Shown here one piece after another: positions 18,501-30,835 of a stretch of 64,000 bases of DNA. Position 1 is the first letter of the stretch. Every line of letters begins with the position of its first letter. The notes below the pieces were generated by a model. That model made no database searches, was not told where the DNA came from, and was given only the letters and a program-made list of their open reading frames with translations. The position numbers and the translations under genes are program-made. This DNA is from Rhodococcus sp. UNC23MFCrub1.1 (GTDB lineage: Bacteria; Actinomycetota; Actinomycetes; Mycobacteriales; Mycobacteriaceae), in contig NZ_JMLQ01000003.1 of assembly GCF_000686025.1 (NCBI RefSeq), positions 496,001-560,000 of the forward strand. Direction: 5' to 3'.

Positions 18501-21500
18501 GACCATCGCCGACGTGCTGGACGTCCCCGCTCCCGGTGTCCACGACAGCTTCTTCGAGATCGGCGGCAACTCGCTGCTGGCCACGCGCGTGGTCTCCCGC
18601 ATCAGCGCCGAGCTCGGTGCCGACGTGGGCATCAAGGACCTCTTCGAGGCGCCGACCGTGGCACGTCTGGCGGATCGCGTCGCCCATGCGCCCGTGGTCA
18701 CCACCGGGCCGCCGCTGGTCGCAGGACCTCGCCCGGATCGCATTCCCCTCTCGCTCGCCCAACAGCGACTGTGGTTCCTGAACCGGTTCGACTCGGCGTC
18801 CCCGGCGTACAACATGCCGTTCGCCATCACGCTGCACGGCGACCTCGACGCGGACGCTCTGACTGTCGCGCTCGCCGACGTCCTGGAGCGCCACGAGACG
18901 CTGCGCACCGTGTATCCCGACTCCGCCGACGGTCCGCACCAGGTGGTGCAGGACCCCGCGCACCACGACCTCGCGCCGATCGACACCGACGACTCGGCGC
19001 TGGCCGACACCGTGCGGGAGTTCGCGTCTCACGGATTCGACGTCACGCGGGAGCACCCGGTCCGCGTCCGCCTGTTCCGCACCTCGCCGACGTCGCACAC
19101 GCTGGCCGTGGTGCTGCACCACATCGCGTCGGACGGGTTCTCCTTCGGCCCCCTCGCGACCGATGTCATGACCGCCTACGCTGCGCGGACGCAGGGGAGT
19201 GCGCCGCTGTGGGCACCGCTCGACGTGCAGTACGCGGACTTCACGCTCTGGCAGCACGCCGCACTCGGAGACGAGAACGATCCGACCTCGATCCTGCGCA
19301 GTCAGATCGACTACTGGACCGCGCGGTTGGACGGCCTGCCCGACACGCTCGAGCTGCCGACGGATCGCCCCCGTCCCGCTGCACCGTCGCACCGCGGCGG
19401 CGCCCACGACTTCCACATCGACGCCGATCTGCACCAGCAGCTCCTCGTGCTCGCATCGGACACCTCGGCCAGCCTGTTCATGGTCTTGCACGCGGCACTG
19501 TCCGCGCTGCTGGGACGGCTCGCGGACTCGGACGACGTCGCGATCGGGTCGCCCATCGCCGGTCGCGGCCACCGCTCGCTCGACGGACTCGTCGGCATGT
19601 TCGTCAACACACTGGTGCTGCGGTCGACGCCCGCGCCGCACGTCCCGTTCACCGACCTCCTCCGCGAGGTACGCGATCACGACCTCGAGGCGTTCGCCCG
19701 CGCGGACGTCCCGTTCGAGCGTGTCGTCGACGCGGTGGCACCGGAACGCTCGACGTCGCGCCACCCACTGTTCCAGGTCGTTCTCTCCTTCGAGAACCTC
19801 GCGCCGGTCCGCGTCGAGATGGCCGGACTGGATGTCGAGGTCGCCGAAATCGACTCCCGCACAGCCAAGTTCGACCTCACACTGCAGCTCTCGGAGCGCA
19901 CCACGGTCGACGGTCGGCCCGACGGGGTCGATGCGCGCCTGGGCTACGCCCGCGATCTGTTCGACGACGCGACAGCCGCGACGATGGCGCAGCGACTGGT
20001 GTCCGTCATGCGATCGGTCGCGGCGGATCCCACCCGAGCGATCGGCGACATCGACCTGTCCACGTCCACCGACGCTCCTGCCGTCCTCGTGGGCGCGGCA
20101 GCCGGGCCCACCTCGTCGCTCGCCGACATCCTCGTCTCGGCCGCGCGGCGCGATCCGTCCGCCACCGCCGTCGTCACGGCGGACGGCTCCGTCACGTACG
20201 GCGAACTCGACGACGCGTCGGACCTGCTGGCGCACGCGTTGATCGCCGAGGGGGTCGGCCCGGAATCGATCGTGCCCGTGTGTCTCGAGCGCTCGATCGA
20301 CTCGATCGTCGCGACCTGGGCCGTGACGAAGACCGGCGCCGCCTTCCTCCCGGTGGATCCGCGCTACCCGGCGGACCGCATCGAGCGCATGGTCACCGAC
20401 GTCGCCGCGTCCCTCGGCATCGCTGCCGCGGGAGCCGCACTGCCCGTTGCGGTCCGGTGGGTCACCGTCGATCACCGATCCGACGAGTCCTCGGCGGCAC
20501 TGCCCGTACGGGTGCGCCCGGAGAACCCGGCCTACCTCATCTTCACGTCCGGATCCACGGGCACCCCCAAGGCGGTCGTGGTGCCGCACCGCGGCCTCGC
20601 CGACTTCGCCCGCGAGCAGGTGGCGACCTACCGAGTCGGACCGCGATCGCGCACACTGCATTTCGCCTCGCCGAGTTTCGACGCCTCGATCCTGGAACTG
20701 CTCATGGGATTCGCCGCGGGCGCGACCGTCGTGGTCGCCGGTACCGACGTCTACGGCGGCGACCGCCTCACCGCACTGCTGCGTGATCAGCGGGTGACCC
20801 ACGCCTTCGTCACCCCTGCTGCTCTCGAGACGGTGGACCCTGCGGACCTCGACGCTCTGACCTTCGTCGGGGTCGGCGGCGACGTCTGCAGTCCCGCCCT
20901 CGTCGAACGGTGGGCGCCCGGCCGCCGCATGCTCAACCTGTACGGGCCGTCCGAGGCCACCGTCGTCGCGACCCTGACACCGCCGATGGCACCCGGCTCG
21001 CCCGTCACCATCGGCGCCCCGCGCCGCGGTGTCGACGTGCGGGTGCTCGATCGTCGTCTGCGCCCGGTGGTCCCCGGAGTTCCCGGCGAGCTCTACCTGT
21101 CCGGGCCGGCGCTGGCCCGCGGGTACCTCGGGCGCCTGCCGCTGACCTCCACCCGCTTCGTCGCCGATCCGTTCGGCACGCCGGGTGACCGTATGTACCG
21201 CACCGGCGACGTCGTCGCCGCCGTGACCACCACCGCGGGAACCGAACTGGTGTTCCGCGGCCGAGCCGACGACCAGGTCAAGGTGCGGGGTCACCGCATC
21301 GAACTCGCCGAGATCGACGCGGTGCTCCAGCGTCATCCGTCGGTCACGTTCTCCGTCACGAGCGTGCAGAACGCGGGCCGGGCCGACGCCCGCCTGGTCT
21401 CGCACCTCACGCTCGCGCCGGGCGCCGCCGGAACCGAACCGGTGCTCGAGCACGCCCGCCGCACCCTGCCCGGGTACATGGTGCCGTCCGCGGTGGTCGT

Positions 21501-24500
21501 GCTCGACGAGGTGCCCCTCACCCCGTCGGGCAAGCTCGATCGCCGCGCGCTGCCCATGCCCACACCGGAGACGACGGAGGCGGCGTACCGCGAGCCCCGC
21601 ACCGAGACCGAGTGGACCGTCGCCCGCGTGTTCGCGGACGTCCTCACGGTGCCCCGGGTCGGTCTGGACGACAGCTTCTTCGACGCCGGAGGCAACTCGT
21701 TGATGGCGACCCGTGTCACCAGTGCGATCGGCGCCGCGCTGAGCCGTGAGGTGGAGGTGCGCACTCTCTTCGAGGCCCCGACCGTCGAGGCGCTCGCGGC
21801 TCACCTCGACGCCGACAGCGGTGCGGCGTCGCGGATCCCGCTCGTCGCGATCCCGGCGGCGAGCCGTCCGGACCGGATTCCGCTGTCGTCGCCGCAGCAA
21901 CGGCTCTGGTTCCTCAATCGCTTCGACCCCACCTCCGACGCCTACAACATCTCGTTCTCGGTGCACCTGGACGGCGTCCTCGACGGCCCCGCGATGGCAC
22001 TGGCGTTGGCCGACGTGGTGGAACGGCACGAGAGCCTGCGGACCGTGTTCCCCGAGAGCGATCACGGACCGCACCAGGTCGTCGCACCGGCAGCACCCGT
22101 ACCGCTCACAACGACCGTCGTGGACCGCGACGACGTCGCGGAGGCGCTGACACGGTTCGCCCGTCGCGGGTTCGATCTCACGGTCGAGACCCCGCTGCGC
22201 ACCACTCTTCTGTCGATCTCCGAGACGGAGCACGTGCTCGGTCTCGTCGTGCACCACATCGCCGCGGACGGGTGGTCCCTCGGACCGCTGACCCGCGACG
22301 TCATGGTCGCCTACGCCGCCCGCATCCGGGGAGCTGCCCCGCAGTGGACCCCACTTCCGGTGCAGTACAGCGACTTCACCCTGTGGCAGCGGGCCGTGCT
22401 CGGTGACGAGGCCGACCCGGAGAGCCGGGCACACCGCGACCTATCCTTCTGGACCGACACTCTCGCCGACCTTCCGGACGAGTGCACCCTGCCCGGCGAC
22501 CGCGTCCGCCCGGCGGCGCCGTCCCACCGGGCCGGCGTCCACGAGTTCGCCGTCGATCCGGCCGTGATGACCGCACTGTCGGCCGTCGCCGAGCGCCGGG
22601 GCAGCACCACGTTCATGGCGATGCACGCTGCACTCGCGGTCACGCTCGCTCGGCTCGCCGACACCCGGGACGTGGTGATCGGCACCCCGATCGCCGGCCG
22701 ACGCGATCGCGCACTGGACGAGCTGGTCGGCATGTTCGTCGGCACTCTTGTCCTGCGCTCCGACGTGGCGCCGTCCGACACCTTCGCCGACCTTCTCGGC
22801 CGGGTCCGCAGCACCGATCTCGACGCGTTCGCTCACGCGGACCTGCCGTTCGAGCGTCTGGTCGACGCTCTGTCGCCGTCGCGGACGGCCGGTCGGCACC
22901 CGCTCGTGCAGGTCGTGCTGGCCTTCCAGTCCGACGGTGTCACCAGCGGCGAACTCGACGGTCTCACCGTCACCGCGTCGGAGATCGACCTGCAGCGCAG
23001 CAAGTTCGACGTCGAGCTCGCCGTCACGGAGAGCACCGACGCCGACGGTGAGCGGTCGTGGCGGTTCCGCGTCACCTACACGCGCGATCTCTACGACGAG
23101 AGCACCATCGCCGCCTTCGCGGACCGTGTCAGCGCCGTGCTCACCACGGTGGCCCGAGACCCGTCGGTGACCGTGGGCGACATCGAACTCCTGTCCCATC
23201 AGGAGTCCCGCGAGCTGACGACACGGGCCGGCGAGCGTCCCGGCGCACCGGTACTGCTGCCCGACCTGTGGGCCGCCGTCGCGCGGGAGAACGCGAACAC
23301 CACTGCACTGGTGCATGATCCGTCCCACGGCGTCGACGTCACGGCTCGGCGGTCGCGCACGTACGCCGAGCTCGATGCCGACGCCACCCGTCTCGCCCGG
23401 GTCCTGCTCGAACGCGGAGCCGGACCCGAGCGCGTCGTCGCCCTGGCGCTCACCCGGTCGGCGGAGTCCGTCGCGGCGATGCTCGCCGTGGCGATGACAG
23501 GCGCGGCCTGGGTCCCCGTCGATCCGCGCTACCCGGCGGACCGCATCGACCACATGCTCACCGACAGCGGGGCCGACCTCGGTGTCTGCACCGTGGCCGA
23601 CCGCCCGGCGGCAGGACGGGACGTCGACTGGATCGTGCTCGACGACCCGACCACCGTCGCCGACATCGCGACCCGGTCGACGGAACCCGTCACCGACCGT
23701 GACCGGACGTCCACGCTGCGTGTCGACCATCCGGCCTACGTCATCTACACCTCCGGATCGACAGGACTGCCCAAGGGCGTCGCCGTGACGCACTCGGGAC
23801 TCTCCTCGTTCGCAGAGGTGCAGCGCACGACGTTCGGCATCACCGGAACATCGCGGACCCTGCACTTCGCCTCGCCGAGCTTCGACGCGTCGGTGCTCGA
23901 GATCCTGATGGCGATGGGCGCCGGCTCCACCGTCGTCGTCGCCCCGAGCGACGTCTACGGCGGCGCGGAACTGGCCGAACTGATCGACCGCGAGTCGGTC
24001 TCGCACGCCTTCGTCACCCCGGCCGCGCTCGCGACCGTCGACGTCGCCGCCGGATCACTGCCGAGTCTCACCACCGTGGTGGTGGGCGGCGACACGTGCT
24101 CCGCGGACCTGGTGCGGCGCTGGTCGGTCGGACGTTCGCTGTACAACGGGTACGGCCCGACGGAGGCGACCATCGTCGCCGCCATCGCGGAACTGCGTGC
24201 CGACGAACCGGTCACCATCGGTACGCCCATCGCCGGAGTCCGCGCCGTGGTGCTCGACGCGCGTCTGCATCCGGTGCCGGTCGGCGTCACGGGTGAGCTG
24301 TACCTGTCGGGTGTCGGCGTCGCTCGCGGCTACCTCGACCGCGCGGGACTGACGGCGGGCCGGTTCGTGGCCGATCCGTACGGCACAGCGGGGGAGCGGA
24401 TGTACCGCACCGGCGATGTCGTGCGGTGGACTGCGGACGGCCGGCTCGACTACGTCGGACGCTCGGACACCCAGGTCAAGATCCGCGGATTCCGCATCGA

Positions 24501-27500
24501 GCTCGGTGAGATCGACGCCGCACTGACGAGGGACCCGTCCGTCGGCTTCGCGCACACTCTGGTGCACACCGATGCCTCCGGTCGCGCCTCGCTGGCGTCC
24601 TACGTCGTCGCCGCCACCGGACACGACATCGATGTCGACGCGGTCACGGGCGGCGTCCGCTCCGTCCTGCCCGGCCACATGGTGCCGGCATCGATGACGG
24701 TTCTCGAGCGCATCCCTCTCACTCCCGTCGGCAAGCTGGACGTGCGGGCGCTTCCCGCCCCGGTCGTCGTGGCCGTCGACCGCACTCACGACGCGCCGGC
24801 CTCCGAGACCGAGCGGACCGTCGCCGAGACCGTGGCGGCAGTGCTGGACCTCGACGTCGAGGTCGGACGCGACGACAGCTTCTTCGCACTCGGTGGCAAC
24901 TCCCTGTTGGCCACACAGGTCGCGTCCCGCCTGGGTTCCACTCGCGGCGTTCGGGTTCCGGTCCGGGCACTCTTCGAGCACCCGACGGTCGCAGCCCTCG
25001 CCGCGCACATCGACGGGCTCGCCGAGTCCGCCGGCCCCGCTCTCGAGGCACGGCCTCGACCCGACCGGATCCCGCTGTCCTCGGCGCAGCAACGCCTGTG
25101 GTTCCTCAACAGGTTCGACCGGGCGTCGGGGGCGTACAACGTGCCCTTCGCGGTGCGCCTGACGGGACCGCTCGACATCGCCGCGCTGGAGGCCGCGCTG
25201 CGCGACCTCGTCGACCGCCACGAGGTGCTCCGGACCGTGTACCCGGACTCGCCCGAGGGCCCGCACCAGGTGATCCTGCCTGCGCACGAGGTTCCGGTGG
25301 CGCTGGAGCCCGTCGTGACCGAGCCCTCCGCGGTGACGGCCGCGATCGTCACGAGCGCGGCTCGCGGGTTCGACGTGACCACGCAGGCGCCCCTGCGGGT
25401 GGACCTGCTCGAGGTGACGGCCGGGGACGAGCACGTCCTCGTCGTCACGCTGCACCACATCGCCGCGGACGGCTGGTCGCTGGCGCCGCTCGCCGCAGAC
25501 CTGCTCACCGCCTACACCGCGCGGTCCACCGGCACGGCACCCGCGACGGAGCCACTGCCGGTGCAGTACGCGGACTACACGCTGTGGCAGCGTGACCGGC
25601 TCGGCTCCGAGGACGACCCGTCGAGCCTCGTCTCGACGCAACTGGCGTACTGGACGGCGGCGTTGACCGGAGCTCCCGACCGTATCGACATCCCCACCGA
25701 CCGTCCGCGGCCGAGCGTGCCGTCTCACCGGGGCGGGGTGGTCACCACCACGGTGGGTGTCGACACGCACCGGCGGCTCGTCGACCTCGCGCGGCGGGAG
25801 AACGCGACGCTGTTCATGGCCGTCCACACCGCCCTCGCCGTCGTGCTCGGCCGTCTAGCCGGCCGCTTCGACACGTCCGTCGGTACCGCGGTCGCCGGCC
25901 GCGGCGACGAGGCACTGGACGCGCTGGTCGGAATGTTCGTCAACACGCTGGTACTGCGCACGCGGGTCTCGCCGACCGCGTCGCTGACCGAGGCGTTGCA
26001 GCACGTGCGCGCGGTCGATCTGGACGCGTTCGCGCACCCCGACGTTCCGTTCGAACGTCTGGTGGACGTGCTGCACCCACAGCGCAGCACGAGCCATCAC
26101 CCGTTGTTCCAGATCATGTTGTCGTTGCAGGACGACGTTCCGACGACTGCTCGCATGGGCGAGGTGACCGTCGACGCGGCCGAGGTGGACGTCGCCGTCG
26201 CCAAGTTCGACATCCAGTTCACGGTCACCGACCGGCGCACCGACGACCGGGAGCCGGCGGGGCTGACCGTCACCGCCGACTACGCGACCGATCTGTTCGA
26301 CGCCGCCACCGTGAGCACCATGCTCGATCGTCTGGTGGGCGTGTTGGGCGTCCTGGCCACCGAACCCGACCGCAGCGTCGGAAGCGTCGAGATGTTGACC
26401 TCGCAGGAGCGAGCCCATCTGGTGCCCGTGCACGGCGGCGAGACCGATCCCGATCCGTCGCTGACCTTGTCCGAGGTGTTCGAGCAGACCGCACGCCGGG
26501 TTCCCGACCGCATCGCGGCGGAGTACCTCGGCGCCCACATCACCTACGGCGAGCTCGACCGACGTTCGACCACGGTGGCCCGAGCTCTCGTCAGGCGCGG
26601 TGTCGGACCGGAATCACTGGTTGCCCTTGGCTTCACGCGATCCTTCGACTCCCTCGTCGCGGTCCTGGCCGTCGCGAAGGCCGGCGGCGCCTTCGTCCCG
26701 GTCGACCCGCACTACCCGGCCGACCGCGTCCGTCACATGCTGACGGACTCGGCGACCACGTGGGGACTGACGACCGCGGAGCACCTGGCGGCCGTGGACG
26801 GAGTCTCGTCGACACGGTGGCTCGTGCTCGACGACGCGGACACCCTGGCCGAGCTGGCTCGTACGGCCGACGAACCCCTCTCGCCCGCAGAGCTTCTCGG
26901 ACCCATCGGTCTCGTGAACCCCGCGTACGTCATCTACACCTCGGGGTCGACCGGGACGCCGAAGGGTGTCGTCGTCACCCACGCCGGCCTGTCGAACTTC
27001 GCCGGCGAGCTGCGCGATCGATTCGAGGTCGACGAGACGGCGCGCGTACTGCACTTCGCGACACCGAGTTTCGACGCCGCCGTCATGGACCAGCTGTTCG
27101 CGTACGGATCCGGCGCGACACTCGTCGTGTCACCGCCCGGGGTCTACGGCGGCCGCGAACTGGGCGACCTGCTGGGATCGGAACGCATCACGCACGCCTT
27201 CATCACGACCGCGGCATTGTCGACCGCGGACCCGGCGAGCGCGACGTCGTTGCGACACATCCTCGTCGGCGGCGAGGCGTGCCCACCGGAACTGGTGGAG
27301 CGCTGGGCTCCGGGACGCTCGCTGTACAACGTGTACGGGCCGACGGAGACGACCATCGTCACGACGATGAGTGCGCCGATGGTGCCCAAGGGTCCGGTCA
27401 CGATCGGTGGACCGATCCGCGGTGTCGCGGCGCAGGTGCTCGACCGCCAGCTGCAACCGGTGCCGTTCGGCGTCGTCGGCGAGCTGTACCTTGCCGGACC

Positions 27501-29028
27501 GGAACTCGCTCGCGGCTACCTCGGGCGCACGGCGTTGACGTCGTCGCGGTTCGTCGCCGATCCGCACGGCAAGCCGGGTGAGCGCCTCTACCGCACCGGT
27601 GACCTGGTGCGCTGGCGCGAGTCCGCCGACGGCGACCCGACCCTGTCCTACGTGGGCCGGACCGATCATCAGGTCAAGATCCGCGGGTTCCGCATCGAGC
27701 TGGGTGAGATCGACGCCGCGTTCGACGTGCACGACGGCGTGGACTTCGCGACCACGATGGGCCACGTCCTGCCCTCGGGGGACACCGTGCTGGTGTCCTA
27801 CGTCCTGCCGCACCGGGAGTCGTCGGTCGACACGGCGTCGTTGCGTCGCCATCTGCAGGAGCGACTGCCCGGCTACATGGTGCCGCAGTCGATCATGCTG
27901 CTGGACGAGCTGCCGCTGACCTCCGTCGGCAAACTCGATCGGCGAGCGCTGCCCGCTCCGGAGTTCGCCGTCACCGGCGAGCATCGCGATCCGGGCACCG
28001 CGACCGAGCGCGCCGTCTGCGCTGTCTACGAGGAGATCCTGGGGGTGGCCGGAGTCGGACTCGACGACAGCTTCTTCGAACTCGGCGGCACGTCGCTGGT
28101 GGGGACGCGCGTGGTCGCTCGACTCGAAGAGACCCTCGGCACGACGGTTCCGATGCAATGGTTGTTCACCGACTCCACGCCAGCAGCTCTCGCCGCGCGC
28201 ATCGACGACACCGCGCATCTGTCGGCGGACGAGGTCGCGGCGACGGCCACGGCGTCACTGGACATGCTGCTGCCGCTGCGCCCGCAGGGGTCCGCGTCAC
28301 CGGTGTTCTGCATTCATCCGGCGTTCGGACTGTCCTGGAGTTACAGCGGTCTGCTCGCCCACCTCGACTCGAATCAGCCGGTGTACGGCCTGCAGTCACC
28401 CGTCGTCTCGGGACGCACCGAGGAGTTCGACACGGTCGAGGAGCTGGCCCGGTACTACGTTCGCGAGATCCGGTCGATCCAGCCGCACGGTCCGTACCAC
28501 CTGCTGGGCTGGTCGCTCGGAGGCCTCATCGCCCACGCGATGACCGTCGAGCTGCAGCGGGTGGGGGAGAGCGTCGCGACGCTGACCATGCTCGACAGCT
28601 ACGTGCTCGCCGACGAGTACCTCGAGTCGACACCGTCGGTGCGGGATCTCATCGAGGAGTTCACCGGCCACGAGTTGCCGGCAGGCGTGGAACCGACGGT
28701 CGCGGAGGCGGCGGCCGCGCTGCGGTCCGAGGGTGGTCCGATGGCGGCGATGACCGTCGACACCCTCGAGCGGCTGTACGCGGGCTACGTGAACGGGACC
28801 TCGCTGGCGCACGGGTACTCACCGGGCGTCGTGGACTGCGACGTGCTGTTCTTCACGGCGACCGAGGACGAGGTGAATCGGAACGACGTACGGCGGACCG
28901 CCTCGGCCTGGCGTCGACACGTCGGCGGTGCCATCCACGATCACGCGGTGCCGGTCGCACACTCCGCGATGACCGATCCGCAGGCACTCGCGATCATCGG
29001 ACCGATCGTCGCGCAGCACCTGCGCTGA
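15502..29028 (+). CDS. Four-module nonribosomal peptide synthetase, C-A-T x4 plus TE, EntF-like first module
   Basis: A 4508-residue megasynthetase. Domains by residue: C1 ~27-470 (HHIAGDG), A1 ~477-970, T1 (GGNSL, Ser ~1022); C2 ~1081, A2 ~1539, T2 ~2056; C3 ~2126, A3 ~2586, T3 ~3124; C4 ~3191, A4 ~3655, T4 ~4187; TE from ~4256 with GWSLGG (Ser4338) and His4487. All C domains keep HHxxxDG and no epimerase or methylase is seen. Aligning A1 to GrsA gives the pocket code DVWHFSLVDK, a standard serine code. A2, A3 and A4 read about DALFVVLVVK, DALFVVGIVK and DAMFIVVIVK, which I cannot assign. C1-A1 and TE resemble E. coli EntF along their length, so C1 may accept an aryl or acyl starter in trans. 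No MbtH, aryl-acid or hydroxylase gene is in the window. The ATG at 15502 has AGGAGG before it. The product, a Ser-X-X-X peptide, is probably a siderophore (inference). Confidence 0.93.
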   Translation: MTTSDSAPRTTEPADTTPTVNRTASDPFPLSPAQASLWFAQKLAPEVPLTVAQYVDVQGDLDIDLLERVGARAAAELQSGEIRLVEIDGQPYQVVDPAATVRTTRLDVRSEADPIAAALAWMQKEMRSPVDLDRDPLTVNVVFRVEDHRYFWYTRMHHIAGDGYGAVTAMKRVAELYTNEQAGVPTPDSKAGDLATLYAAERAYRTSTRFETDRAFWQDTLQGLPDTFSLADRTAPAAPSRLRLNGVTDETVGDMLTSAEERFDASAAAVVAASFAAYLHRVTGRADVVMSLPVSVRTTAALRRSGGMVSNVVPIRVHISPDMNIGDLVSSVTLEITGALRHQKYRHEDIRRDHGSSTMHRGFFGPMVNIMLFDWTVGLGDLVGRLHLLSSGPIEDFTFNVYNSGGNSLNIDFEGNPSLYDEDTLAAHHRRFLAFFENFLGRGARTRVSGLDVVLPDEYDRVVTEFNDTAVSVPRTTLPALFDAQVRRTPDATALEFAGTALTYAELDRRSSRLARALIARGVGPDVLVGLAMQRSLDLVVAMYAIEKAGGAYVPLDPDHPAERLGHVLDTARPACVLTVSTQGVVLPDTAARVDVDTLDLAGLADTPVGDSERTATLRPDSLAYVIFTSGSTGRPKGVGVSHQAIVNRLLWMQNEYYLGADDAVLQKTPATFDVSVWEFFWPLQVGARLVIAEPDGHRDPRYLASIIAGSGVTTAHFVPSMLGAFVAELRASDARLGDLRQVFCSGEALPAETASAFRSLTGSALHNLYGPTEAAVDVTYWEVTDADAVTVPIGRPVWNTALQILDARLEPVPVGTAGELYLAGDQLARGYVGRPDLSADRFVADPLSAHGTRMYRTGDLARWRADGAVEYLGRTDFQVKIRGLRIELGDVEAALVAHPAVHHAVAVAHVDERGETTLVAYVAPEPGTDAASVEVRAVAATVADRLPSYMVPSLVIVLDALPLSANGKVDRKALPEPVRRRADVPSVPPRTEVERRIAETIADVLDVPAPGVHDSFFEIGGNSLLATRVVSRISAELGADVGIKDLFEAPTVARLADRVAHAPVVTTGPPLVAGPRPDRIPLSLAQQRLWFLNRFDSASPAYNMPFAITLHGDLDADALTVALADVLERHETLRTVYPDSADGPHQVVQDPAHHDLAPIDTDDSALADTVREFASHGFDVTREHPVRVRLFRTSPTSHTLAVVLHHIASDGFSFGPLATDVMTAYAARTQGSAPLWAPLDVQYADFTLWQHAALGDENDPTSILRSQIDYWTARLDGLPDTLELPTDRPRPAAPSHRGGAHDFHIDADLHQQLLVLASDTSASLFMVLHAALSALLGRLADSDDVAIGSPIAGRGHRSLDGLVGMFVNTLVLRSTPAPHVPFTDLLREVRDHDLEAFARADVPFERVVDAVAPERSTSRHPLFQVVLSFENLAPVRVEMAGLDVEVAEIDSRTAKFDLTLQLSERTTVDGRPDGVDARLGYARDLFDDATAATMAQRLVSVMRSVAADPTRAIGDIDLSTSTDAPAVLVGAAAGPTSSLADILVSAARRDPSATAVVTADGSVTYGELDDASDLLAHALIAEGVGPESIVPVCLERSIDSIVATWAVTKTGAAFLPVDPRYPADRIERMVTDVAASLGIAAAGAALPVAVRWVTVDHRSDESSAALPVRVRPENPAYLIFTSGSTGTPKAVVVPHRGLADFAREQVATYRVGPRSRTLHFASPSFDASILELLMGFAAGATVVVAGTDVYGGDRLTALLRDQRVTHAFVTPAALETVDPADLDALTFVGVGGDVCSPALVERWAPGRRMLNLYGPSEATVVATLTPPMAPGSPVTIGAPRRGVDVRVLDRRLRPVVPGVPGELYLSGPALARGYLGRLPLTSTRFVADPFGTPGDRMYRTGDVVAAVTTTAGTELVFRGRADDQVKVRGHRIELAEIDAVLQRHPSVTFSVTSVQNAGRADARLVSHLTLAPGAAGTEPVLEHARRTLPGYMVPSAVVVLDEVPLTPSGKLDRRALPMPTPETTEAAYREPRTETEWTVARVFADVLTVPRVGLDDSFFDAGGNSLMATRVTSAIGAALSREVEVRTLFEAPTVEALAAHLDADSGAASRIPLVAIPAASRPDRIPLSSPQQRLWFLNRFDPTSDAYNISFSVHLDGVLDGPAMALALADVVERHESLRTVFPESDHGPHQVVAPAAPVPLTTTVVDRDDVAEALTRFARRGFDLTVETPLRTTLLSISETEHVLGLVVHHIAADGWSLGPLTRDVMVAYAARIRGAAPQWTPLPVQYSDFTLWQRAVLGDEADPESRAHRDLSFWTDTLADLPDECTLPGDRVRPAAPSHRAGVHEFAVDPAVMTALSAVAERRGSTTFMAMHAALAVTLARLADTRDVVIGTPIAGRRDRALDELVGMFVGTLVLRSDVAPSDTFADLLGRVRSTDLDAFAHADLPFERLVDALSPSRTAGRHPLVQVVLAFQSDGVTSGELDGLTVTASEIDLQRSKFDVELAVTESTDADGERSWRFRVTYTRDLYDESTIAAFADRVSAVLTTVARDPSVTVGDIELLSHQESRELTTRAGERPGAPVLLPDLWAAVARENANTTALVHDPSHGVDVTARRSRTYAELDADATRLARVLLERGAGPERVVALALTRSAESVAAMLAVAMTGAAWVPVDPRYPADRIDHMLTDSGADLGVCTVADRPAAGRDVDWIVLDDPTTVADIATRSTEPVTDRDRTSTLRVDHPAYVIYTSGSTGLPKGVAVTHSGLSSFAEVQRTTFGITGTSRTLHFASPSFDASVLEILMAMGAGSTVVVAPSDVYGGAELAELIDRESVSHAFVTPAALATVDVAAGSLPSLTTVVVGGDTCSADLVRRWSVGRSLYNGYGPTEATIVAAIAELRADEPVTIGTPIAGVRAVVLDARLHPVPVGVTGELYLSGVGVARGYLDRAGLTAGRFVADPYGTAGERMYRTGDVVRWTADGRLDYVGRSDTQVKIRGFRIELGEIDAALTRDPSVGFAHTLVHTDASGRASLASYVVAATGHDIDVDAVTGGVRSVLPGHMVPASMTVLERIPLTPVGKLDVRALPAPVVVAVDRTHDAPASETERTVAETVAAVLDLDVEVGRDDSFFALGGNSLLATQVASRLGSTRGVRVPVRALFEHPTVAALAAHIDGLAESAGPALEARPRPDRIPLSSAQQRLWFLNRFDRASGAYNVPFAVRLTGPLDIAALEAALRDLVDRHEVLRTVYPDSPEGPHQVILPAHEVPVALEPVVTEPSAVTAAIVTSAARGFDVTTQAPLRVDLLEVTAGDEHVLVVTLHHIAADGWSLAPLAADLLTAYTARSTGTAPATEPLPVQYADYTLWQRDRLGSEDDPSSLVSTQLAYWTAALTGAPDRIDIPTDRPRPSVPSHRGGVVTTTVGVDTHRRLVDLARRENATLFMAVHTALAVVLGRLAGRFDTSVGTAVAGRGDEALDALVGMFVNTLVLRTRVSPTASLTEALQHVRAVDLDAFAHPDVPFERLVDVLHPQRSTSHHPLFQIMLSLQDDVPTTARMGEVTVDAAEVDVAVAKFDIQFTVTDRRTDDREPAGLTVTADYATDLFDAATVSTMLDRLVGVLGVLATEPDRSVGSVEMLTSQERAHLVPVHGGETDPDPSLTLSEVFEQTARRVPDRIAAEYLGAHITYGELDRRSTTVARALVRRGVGPESLVALGFTRSFDSLVAVLAVAKAGGAFVPVDPHYPADRVRHMLTDSATTWGLTTAEHLAAVDGVSSTRWLVLDDADTLAELARTADEPLSPAELLGPIGLVNPAYVIYTSGSTGTPKGVVVTHAGLSNFAGELRDRFEVDETARVLHFATPSFDAAVMDQLFAYGSGATLVVSPPGVYGGRELGDLLGSERITHAFITTAALSTADPASATSLRHILVGGEACPPELVERWAPGRSLYNVYGPTETTIVTTMSAPMVPKGPVTIGGPIRGVAAQVLDRQLQPVPFGVVGELYLAGPELARGYLGRTALTSSRFVADPHGKPGERLYRTGDLVRWRESADGDPTLSYVGRTDHQVKIRGFRIELGEIDAAFDVHDGVDFATTMGHVLPSGDTVLVSYVLPHRESSVDTASLRRHLQERLPGYMVPQSIMLLDELPLTSVGKLDRRALPAPEFAVTGEHRDPGTATERAVCAVYEEILGVAGVGLDDSFFELGGTSLVGTRVVARLEETLGTTVPMQWLFTDSTPAALAARIDDTAHLSADEVAATATASLDMLLPLRPQGSASPVFCIHPAFGLSWSYSGLLAHLDSNQPVYGLQSPVVSGRTEEFDTVEELARYYVREIRSIQPHGPYHLLGWSLGGLIAHAMTVELQRVGESVATLTMLDSYVLADEYLESTPSVRDLIEEFTGHELPAGVEPTVAEAAAALRSEGGPMAAMTVDTLERLYAGYVNGTSLAHGYSPGVVDCDVLFFTATEDEVNRNDVRRTASAWRRHVGGAIHDHAVPVAHSAMTDPQALAIIGPIVAQHLR

Positions 29029-29049
29029 TCTCGGACGGACCCGAGACAC

Positions 29050-29087
29050 ACCGAGGGCCCCGGAGCAGATGCTCCGGGGCCCTCGGT
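29050..29087. terminator. Bidirectional hairpin terminator between NRPS and rbpA
   Basis: A perfect 18-bp inverted repeat. The left arm ACCGAGGGCCCCGGAGCA at 29050-29067 is separated by two bases from its exact complement at 29070-29087. It sits 22 bases after the NRPS stop and 20 bases beyond the rbpA stop, between convergent genes. It lacks an obvious U-run, as is common in high-GC actinobacteria. Confidence 0.85.
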
Positions 29088-29106
29088 GACGACAGGGGAG
29101 AGGCGG

Positions 29107-29451
29107 TCAGACTCCGGCGCCGCGACGCTTCGCCTTGAGCAGATCCATCCGCTCCTTGAGCAGTTCCTCGAGCTCCTCCACCGAACGCCGCTCGAGCAGC
29201 ATGTCCCAGTGGGTGCGCGGGGGCTTGACCTTCTTGGCCTCGGGCGCGGTGCCCTCGATCAGACTGCCCTCGAGACCGTTGCGGCAGAGCCAGGTGCCGG
29301 GCAGCTCGGCGTCGTCGGCGAAGGGAACGTCGAACTCCTCGCCGTTGTCCGTCCGGTATCGAGCCATGCGCCGGGGCGCGAGGTCGTGGTCGCGATCGGT
29401 CTCGTAGCTCACCGCTCCGAGTCGACTACCTCGTAGAACGCGATCTGCCAT
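29107..29451 (-). CDS. rbpA: RNA polymerase-binding protein RbpA
   Basis: A 114-residue actinobacterial transcription factor that binds the principal sigma factor and RNA polymerase, stabilises the open promoter complex and contributes to rifampicin tolerance. Visible features are the N-terminal MADRVLRGSRLGAVSYE tail, the RbpA core with DVPFADDAELPGTW and CRNG, the basic linker KKVKPPRTHWDMLLERR, and the sigma-interaction helix VEELEELLKERMDLLKAKR. The start at 29451 has an AGAGAGGA ribosome site; a longer upstream reading runs into the divergent gene and is ignored. Only one of the usual Cys residues of the zinc-binding forms is present. Confidence 0.96.
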   Translation of the reverse strand: MADRVLRGSRLGAVSYETDRDHDLAPRRMARYRTDNGEEFDVPFADDAELPGTWLCRNGLEGSLIEGTAPEAKKVKPPRTHWDMLLERRSVEELEELLKERMDLLKAKRRGAGV

Positions 29452-29593
29452 GGTGGAGTCCTCTCTCGATCGTGGTACGCATGTCGCGTCCGTCGAATTC
29501 AACGCGCGTGGTGCGCGGAACGTTCCCGCACGCGAACACCCCATTCTAACCGGTGATGCGGCAGGGTCCGCGCACGTCGGTATCGTCGGGTCG

Positions 29594-29962
29594 ATGCGGG
29601 GTGAATCCGGGACGGTGGGCGGTGGGATCGGTCGGTCCCGTGCACGGCGCCCGAGCACGTGTCTGTGGTGCGGTCGGCCGGTGGTCGAGGGCGCTGCGGG
29701 CCGGCGCCGACGGTACTGCCGTCAGTCCTGCCGTCAGCGCGCCTACGAACAGCGGACGTCGCTGAAGGACACCGTCGTTGCGGACGACGCCGTGGTGCTC
29801 ACGGAGGCCGAGGCCGGTGCCGCCGCCGATCGCGCGTTCGGAGTCCGGTGCGCCGCCGAGGACGTGGCCACGGCCGTCGCGGAGGGCGCCGACGCGGCCG
29901 AACTCGCCGAGCTCTGCGACCGGTTGGTCACCCTGGCCAAGGACGCGGAACGACTGCGCTGA
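29594..29962 (+). CDS. Small zinc-finger-like actinobacterial protein
   Basis: A 122-residue protein with a compact CLWCGRPV then RRYCRQSCRQRAYEQR motif, i.e. two CxxC-type pairs separated by about 16 residues, resembling a treble-clef or zinc-ribbon knuckle followed by a basic helix. The C-terminal half is an Ala/Glu-rich helix pair (EDVATAVAEGADAAELAELCDRLVTLAKDAERL). No enzymatic motif is seen. The ATG at 29594 is chosen since the upstream in-frame codons overlap the divergent rbpA promoter. Function is unknown; DNA or RNA binding is suggested by the knuckle. A small gene of this type next to rbpA is conserved in related genera as far as I recall. Confidence 0.65.
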   Translation: MRGESGTVGGGIGRSRARRPSTCLWCGRPVVEGAAGRRRRYCRQSCRQRAYEQRTSLKDTVVADDAVVLTEAEAGAAADRAFGVRCAAEDVATAVAEGADAAELAELCDRLVTLAKDAERLR

Positions 29963-29968
29963 TCCTGA

Positions 29969-30835
29969 TCAGACACCCAGGTCGCTCGGGTGGTAGCCCT
30001 GCGGATACCCGGGGTACGTCCGGTTGCGCGGATCCTGCGCCGACCGCGATGCCGTCCGCTTGGGCAGCAGACGCTCCACGCGGCCTCGGGCCTGCAGCGC
30101 CGACTCGAGCGCCGGGCGCACGGCGGGGACCGGGTCGCCGAACCCGAAGGCGCGGGTCATGTCCTGATCGATCATCGACAGCACGGCGCCGCGCACCGCG
30201 GAGCGGACCGGGCGCGGGTACCACGACGCCAGCAGGTCGCGGGTGTACTCGCCGATGGCCTTGTTGTCGTCGGAGTAGACGAACCGCTCGCGCTCGTACC
30301 GCACCTTGAAGGCGTGGAAGTCGGCTGTCGACGCGGGAATGTCCCGGATGCCCATCCGGATCCCGACCTCGCGGTAGAACGCGACGCTCGCGATCCGTTC
30401 GTGCGGATGCAGGCGCCGCCACCCGTAGCGGTCGATCCAGTCCAGCGGATCGAACGCGAAGGTGGAGAGCACGTACAGCATGTCGTCGTTCGAGATGTCG
30501 TAGCGCGCGTGCATGCGGTTGACCGCGCGGAGCGACGCGCGCCCGCGCTCGGAGTCGTACCCGTGTTCCACGAGTTCCGACATCAGCAGCGCGGTGTCGT
30601 CGTACCGCTTCTGAGGGCGGTGCTCGAACTCTCCCGTCCTGCGGAGCAACGCCGAGATGGTGGGCACGCAGTACGTGCGGAACAGCGCGAACTCCAACGC
30701 GCGCTGATAGTCCCAGGGAAACTCGCAGCCCGCCGTGATCTTGAGGACGGTGGCCGCGTCCGCCACCGGATCCAGCTCGTCGATCACCCGCACCCACCCG
30801 AACCGCCCGAAGCGCGGCCGGGGGAGGGTGGTCAT
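29969..30835 (-). CDS. MpaB/latex-clearing-like oxygenase (DUF2236)
   Basis: A 288-residue cytoplasmic protein of the ER-bound-oxygenase/MpaB family (DUF2236), which includes heme-b rubber oxygenase Lcp. Typical stretches are RAVNRMHARYDISNDDMLYVLSTF, with the conserved Arg-His pair, FDPLDWIDRYGWR and EREVGIR-like FYREVGIRMG. No signal peptide is present, unlike secreted Lcp. The start overlaps the aldehyde dehydrogenase stop (ATGA), implying co-translation and a shared pathway, perhaps cleavage of a substrate to an aldehyde and its oxidation. The heme ligand and substrate are not established for this branch. Confidence 0.8.
   Translation of the reverse strand: MTTLPRPRFGRFGWVRVIDELDPVADAATVLKITAGCEFPWDYQRALEFALFRTYCVPTISALLRRTGEFEHRPQKRYDDTALLMSELVEHGYDSERGRASLRAVNRMHARYDISNDDMLYVLSTFAFDPLDWIDRYGWRRLHPHERIASVAFYREVGIRMGIRDIPASTADFHAFKVRYERERFVYSDDNKAIGEYTRDLLASWYPRPVRSAVRGAVLSMIDQDMTRAFGFGDPVPAVRPALESALQARGRVERLLPKRTASRSAQDPRNRTYPGYPQGYHPSDLGV

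Noticed and set aside
17632..22434. A 1600-codon open frame on the minus strand within the NRPS gene
   Set aside because: It is antisense to highly conserved C and A domains; the long opening results from GC-rich third positions. Its translation is rich in Arg, Gly and His without any domain.
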